A stretch of DNA of 15,117 nucleotides from Flavobacteriaceae bacterium (lineage in GTDB: Bacteria > Bacteroidota > Bacteroidia > Flavobacteriales > Flavobacteriaceae), in assembly GCA_016763215.1 (NCBI GenBank), contig JAESUF010000263.1:1-15117 (forward strand), read 5' to 3'. Under the pieces are notes generated by a model. It searched no databases. It worked only from the letters and a program-made list of their open reading frames with translations, and had not been told where the DNA came from. Each line of letters starts with the position of its first letter. Within the stretch, counting starts at the first letter, position 1. This document shows positions 11,491-15,117 of the stretch, one piece after another. A program made the position numbers and the translations under genes.

Positions 11491-14400
11491 TTAGTCTTTC
11501 TTTTTAGAAAAGTACTTCTGTACTTTTTTTTCAAAATTTTCCCGCAAAGGTAGTGATTGTCTGTTTAATATCTCTATTTGATTGTTGAAGCGTTTTTTAA
11601 ATCGAAGATCTTTAATTTTATTCTTTTTGTACTGGGTGTTGTTTGCGTTCGATTTTCTTTTTTTGTCTTTTCCTTGTTCAAAAGCAGCCTTGTCTAGTTT
11701 TAACAACTCATACTGCATTTGCTGCATTCTTTGAAGAGTTCCTTGGCTAAACCCTTTTTCTAGGATTTCATTTTCTAACTGCTCCATTGTTTTTAAGGCT
11801 CTTTTTGCTGCAGCGTTTCCTTTGCCGTCCTTGCCTCCTTCTTTTATCGCATTTTGAAGTTGTTGTCTTAATGCGCTTTGCTGCTGATAAATTCTAAACA
11901 ACTCTCCATTCATTTGTTCATCTCCATCTCCTCCTTGACCGTTTTTACCTTGCTTGCCTTGCTTCCCTTTTTTGCCCTCTTTTCCTTGCTCTCCTTTTTC
12001 TTTCCCTTTTCCCTTTTGCATCCCCTTTTGCATTTGTTCAGAAAGCCCTTTTTGAGCTTGAATCAGTTCTGGTAAACTAAAAGACTTTCCTTTTCCACTT
12101 CCTTTACCCGAAGAACTCATGCTGCTATTTTGCATGTTGTCTAACAAATCACTTAAAAAATCAGATAAGCTATTCGCTGCTGTCATTACGTACTGTTGGT
12201 TCGAAAGCCCGCTGTTAAACCTATTCTCAGCAAAATTCTCTAAAGATTGATCTAAATTGTAGTGTGCCTTTGAAAGGTCTTCTTGAATTTTAGCGGACAA
12301 TTGAGGTGTTCTCATAGAAAGCACATACAAACTATCGTCTATGTGTTCAAAATACCTCTTTATTTCATTTTGCTTTTTGAGGTCTTTTCCAAAGTCTGGG
12401 TGTCTAACAGAAATTTTATCAAACTTATTCATCAAGTCTTCCTGCTGAAAAGAAAAAGTAACTAAGTTCTTAAGAATCTTTTTCAAATCGTCAATGTTTT
12501 CATCAATCATATTTGATTGCATATTTGCCATCGATTGTTGCATCTTCTGACTCATCTGCTTCATCTTTTTAGATGCTTTTTTCTGATTTTGCTTTGCTTG
12601 ATTCTTTTGTTGTTTTTGTAATTTCTGTTTAGCCTTATCAAGCTCCTCTGAGGTTTCCTCTTTTTCATCTTCCATTTCAGGAATTTCCATCGGCTCTTTT
12701 AGGTTTTCATTGTCTTTTTGAAGCTCTTTTAACTCTTTGACTATTTTTTCAAAACCTTTATTAATCTCTTTTTGTTTCTCAAGGGCTTTGTCTTTTTCAT
12801 TATCTAAAGCATCTTGCTTTTTTGAAAGCTTTTCAAGCTTATTTGCTAGTTGTGTTGTCTTTTGTTCTACATAAAACCTTTTTGTTAACTCTAAAATTCT
12901 TTCAAGGCTTCTTTCTTGTTGCTTGTTTTGTTGGGCTAGCTCTTTTGCTTTACGCACAAGGTCTTCTTTGTTTAGCTTTTCTGCCATTTTTTGAAGTTCG
13001 TCCAATAACTTTTTTTGTCTATCTAACTTTTTTAGCTCTTCGATCCTCTTTTGAAGCTCTTCTTTCTTTTGATGAAGCGTTTGACTTTCTTCCTTTTTCT
13101 CATCAATATTTTCTTGCAGCTTATCCGTTTGTCGCTGCATCATTTCATTATATTGTTTTTGTCTTTTTACAAACTCATCAACCTTCTTTTTATCATTCCA
13201 ATTGATGTTTTTTTTATTTTGAAGATCCTCTTGTATTTGTTTCAAGTCTTCTTTTTGTTTCTTTTGTTGCTGAATTGTCTTCTCTAAATTGTTAATTGTA
13301 TTTCTTTGATCTTGCAATATTTCTTCCGTAATCTCATCTTCTGTCTTCTGTCTATAGTTAAACTTCTTACTAATTGCTTTTTTCTTTCCGTTGACACCAT
13401 CATTGTCAGAAACTTGAAAAAACAATTCATAATCAACACCTTCTTTTAAAGGTAATTGATCCGGAAATTGATAAAAAAACGTTTGAATGTTTTCTTTGGT
13501 GATTTTTAAAGATAGTTTTTGGGTTTGCTCTGGAATTTCTTGGTTGTAGTAAACTAACTCTAGTTGACTTATTCCATAATCGTCAGAAATTTGTCCAGCA
13601 AATTGCGCGTCTCCATTTATTAAACTATCAATATTAGATTGCACAAAAATTGTGGGATATTCGTCTTTTACTACTTTAATTGCATAAGGCAATTTCTCGT
13701 AGTCCTTTAAGTTTTTATTGGACGATGTTATTTGATAGGTTGTGTTGTTTCGAATTCTTTTTTGAAAAGAGAACCTATCTGCTGCTGCTTTTAAAAATGG
13801 GGTTCTTTTAGTGTTCTCAACAAAAGCAACAGAATCAGTTTGATTTGTAAAGACCTCCCATTGAATTTTTGTTCCCTCTGGAACCAACAAGTTTCCAGTA
13901 TTCTCTACTTTTTCATCCTTCCTTCCTGTATAAGAAGGGTAATCCAAAGCCATTGTTATGTTGTGAATTGTTGGTGTATTAACAACTTTTAATCTGTATG
14001 TTTTAGAATTCACTTCGTTTGCTTTCAAAGAAAAATCTATAGACGCAATAACGTTGGTAAATGTGAAGAAAAAGACACCGTTAGAGCGTTCTTCCATATA
14101 ATATTCTTGCCCATTATAGAGTACTTTTGCTTCTTCAGGAAGTACTTCTCCAGTTGTAATTACACCCAACGTAAATGATTTTCCTTGGATTACATTTAAA
14201 TCAGTTGTTTCCAGTGAGAAATAAAACGGTGCTGGAGGTAGATATTCTGTTTGGTAATTAACAACTCTTGAAAGGCTTTTTGAAAGTTCATTATTTGTGC
14301 CACTGACCAGAGAAAACAACCAAACCACAAGGGGGATTGCTAAATACTTCGCGTATCGAACGTTTTTCCTAAAATTTACAGCCTTTACAAAAGGAATGGG

Positions 14401-14808
14401 TTGCAGTTCTTTTGCTTTTTGCTCAATACTAGCCAAAAGCAACTCGGTCTCCTTGCTTTCATTTTTTAACTGAATAATATTTAACAGTTTATCTCTAACC
14501 TCGGGAAAATATTCTCCAATAATCTTGGACGATTCTGTATTTGAAATTCCTTTTTTCATTTTTATTAAATGAAAAATAGGGAGTGCTATAAGTTTAAAAA
14601 ACAAGAGCCCTTCTACCAACATAAAAACCCAGAACAAAAGAGTTCTAAAAACAGGTTCTAGCCAAAGGAAAAATTCGATATAAATAGTAAAAAAGAAATA
14701 TAGTAGTCCAAACGACACAAATAAAATTGTCCCTTTTATCAGCTCGTTGGTGTAGTATTTTTTATAAAACCCTTCTAACTTCCTTTCGATGTTACTAAAA
14801 CTCTTCAT
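11491..14808 (-). CDS. DUF4175 family giant membrane-anchored coiled-coil protein
   Basis: The 1105-residue protein has two adjacent membrane helices near the N-terminus (within about 23-80) and a third at about 153-171 (YAKYLAIPLVVWLFSLVSG). A middle section (about 175-485) follows, with beta-rich Ig-like features such as TYRLKVVNTPTIHNITMAL and a repeated PSYTG/DDYG pattern. From about 489 to 770 it is a nearly continuous coiled coil rich in K, E and Q. The C-terminal third includes a low-complexity G/K/Q tract (about 895-985). This order and length match DUF4175 proteins of Flavobacteriia. The coiled coil probably faces the periplasm and may span toward the outer membrane; the function is unknown. 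It heads the operon with ybeY and mnmG. The ATG at 14808 is the first start. Confidence 0.85.
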   Translation of the reverse strand: MKSFSNIERKLEGFYKKYYTNELIKGTILFVSFGLLYFFFTIYIEFFLWLEPVFRTLLFWVFMLVEGLLFFKLIALPIFHLIKMKKGISNTESSKIIGEYFPEVRDKLLNIIQLKNESKETELLLASIEQKAKELQPIPFVKAVNFRKNVRYAKYLAIPLVVWLFSLVSGTNNELSKSLSRVVNYQTEYLPPAPFYFSLETTDLNVIQGKSFTLGVITTGEVLPEEAKVLYNGQEYYMEERSNGVFFFTFTNVIASIDFSLKANEVNSKTYRLKVVNTPTIHNITMALDYPSYTGRKDEKVENTGNLLVPEGTKIQWEVFTNQTDSVAFVENTKRTPFLKAAADRFSFQKRIRNNTTYQITSSNKNLKDYEKLPYAIKVVKDEYPTIFVQSNIDSLINGDAQFAGQISDDYGISQLELVYYNQEIPEQTQKLSLKITKENIQTFFYQFPDQLPLKEGVDYELFFQVSDNDGVNGKKKAISKKFNYRQKTEDEITEEILQDQRNTINNLEKTIQQQKKQKEDLKQIQEDLQNKKNINWNDKKKVDEFVKRQKQYNEMMQRQTDKLQENIDEKKEESQTLHQKKEELQKRIEELKKLDRQKKLLDELQKMAEKLNKEDLVRKAKELAQQNKQQERSLERILELTKRFYVEQKTTQLANKLEKLSKKQDALDNEKDKALEKQKEINKGFEKIVKELKELQKDNENLKEPMEIPEMEDEKEETSEELDKAKQKLQKQQKNQAKQNQKKASKKMKQMSQKMQQSMANMQSNMIDENIDDLKKILKNLVTFSFQQEDLMNKFDKISVRHPDFGKDLKKQNEIKRYFEHIDDSLYVLSMRTPQLSAKIQEDLSKAHYNLDQSLENFAENRFNSGLSNQQYVMTAANSLSDFLSDLLDNMQNSSMSSSGKGSGKGKSFSLPELIQAQKGLSEQMQKGMQKGKGKEKGEQGKEGKKGKQGKQGKNGQGGDGDEQMNGELFRIYQQQSALRQQLQNAIKEGGKDGKGNAAAKRALKTMEQLENEILEKGFSQGTLQRMQQMQYELLKLDKAAFEQGKDKKRKSNANNTQYKKNKIKDLRFKKRFNNQIEILNRQSLPLRENFEKKVQKYFSKKKD

Positions 14809-15117
<309 letters not shown>

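Noticed and set aside
12822..13287. Two plus-strand hydrophobic frames opposite the DUF4175 coiled coil
   Set aside because: They are the antisense of a lysine/glutamate-rich region (AAG/GAA reads as CTT/TTC), which automatically yields Leu/Phe-rich frames; no independent signals.

Overview
The window looks like chromosomal DNA from a member of the Flavobacteriaceae (Bacteroidetes). The evidence is the AT-rich composition, the weak or absent Shine-Dalgarno sequences, -7 elements of the TAnnTTTG type, and lineage-typical proteins (DUF4175, DUF4199, the small zinc-finger partner of an ECF sigma factor, TM2 and DoxX membrane proteins). The genus cannot be resolved. Most of the content is housekeeping. 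There is no integrase, transposase, CRISPR array, tRNA or rRNA gene.

Layout. 1-708 is the 3' part of mutS (+). 709-957 is a non-coding spacer with a possible 18-codon leader peptide that overlaps the start of tatA (958-1239, +). 1281-3353 is a minus-strand group: a cation-dependent O-methyltransferase (1281-1922), then, across a hairpin terminator, a unit read as secreted NTF2-like protein, ECF sigma factor, and small zinc-binding anti-sigma-like protein. 3489-5945 (+) holds panB, a truncated four-helix-bundle gene, a D-2-hydroxyacid dehydrogenase and a membrane-tethered LuxR-type regulator. 6041-8106 (+) is a tightly packed run of small genes: DUF4199, DUF1801, VOC, TM2 and DoxX proteins. 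A near-perfect bidirectional terminator (8124-8170) separates it from a convergent minus-strand operon read as DUF4175 giant membrane coiled-coil protein (14808-11491), ybeY (11490-11077), mnmG (11036-9162) and a SAM methyltransferase (9142-8252). The 5' end of gltX (14951-15117, +) diverges from that operon.

How the genes fit together. mnmG (tRNA wobble-uridine modification), ybeY (rRNA maturation), gltX (tRNA charging) and perhaps the O-methyltransferase are translation-related. panB belongs to pantothenate/CoA synthesis, and the D-2-hydroxyacid dehydrogenase beside it could in principle reduce the PanB product. The sigma/zinc-finger pair and the LuxR/DUF4199 pair are two candidate regulatory modules of unknown stimulus.

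The most notable non-coding signal is a pair of parS-like 16-mers flanking mnmG. One is an exact match to the ParB-site consensus, in the 40-base ybeY-mnmG gap (11040-11055). The other is a one-base variant of a perfect palindrome at the start of the downstream methyltransferase (9126-9141). No wholly new system is demonstrable; the strongest leads are these sites, the membrane LuxR/DUF4199 cluster, the substituted YbeY active site and the leader-peptide arrangement at tatA.
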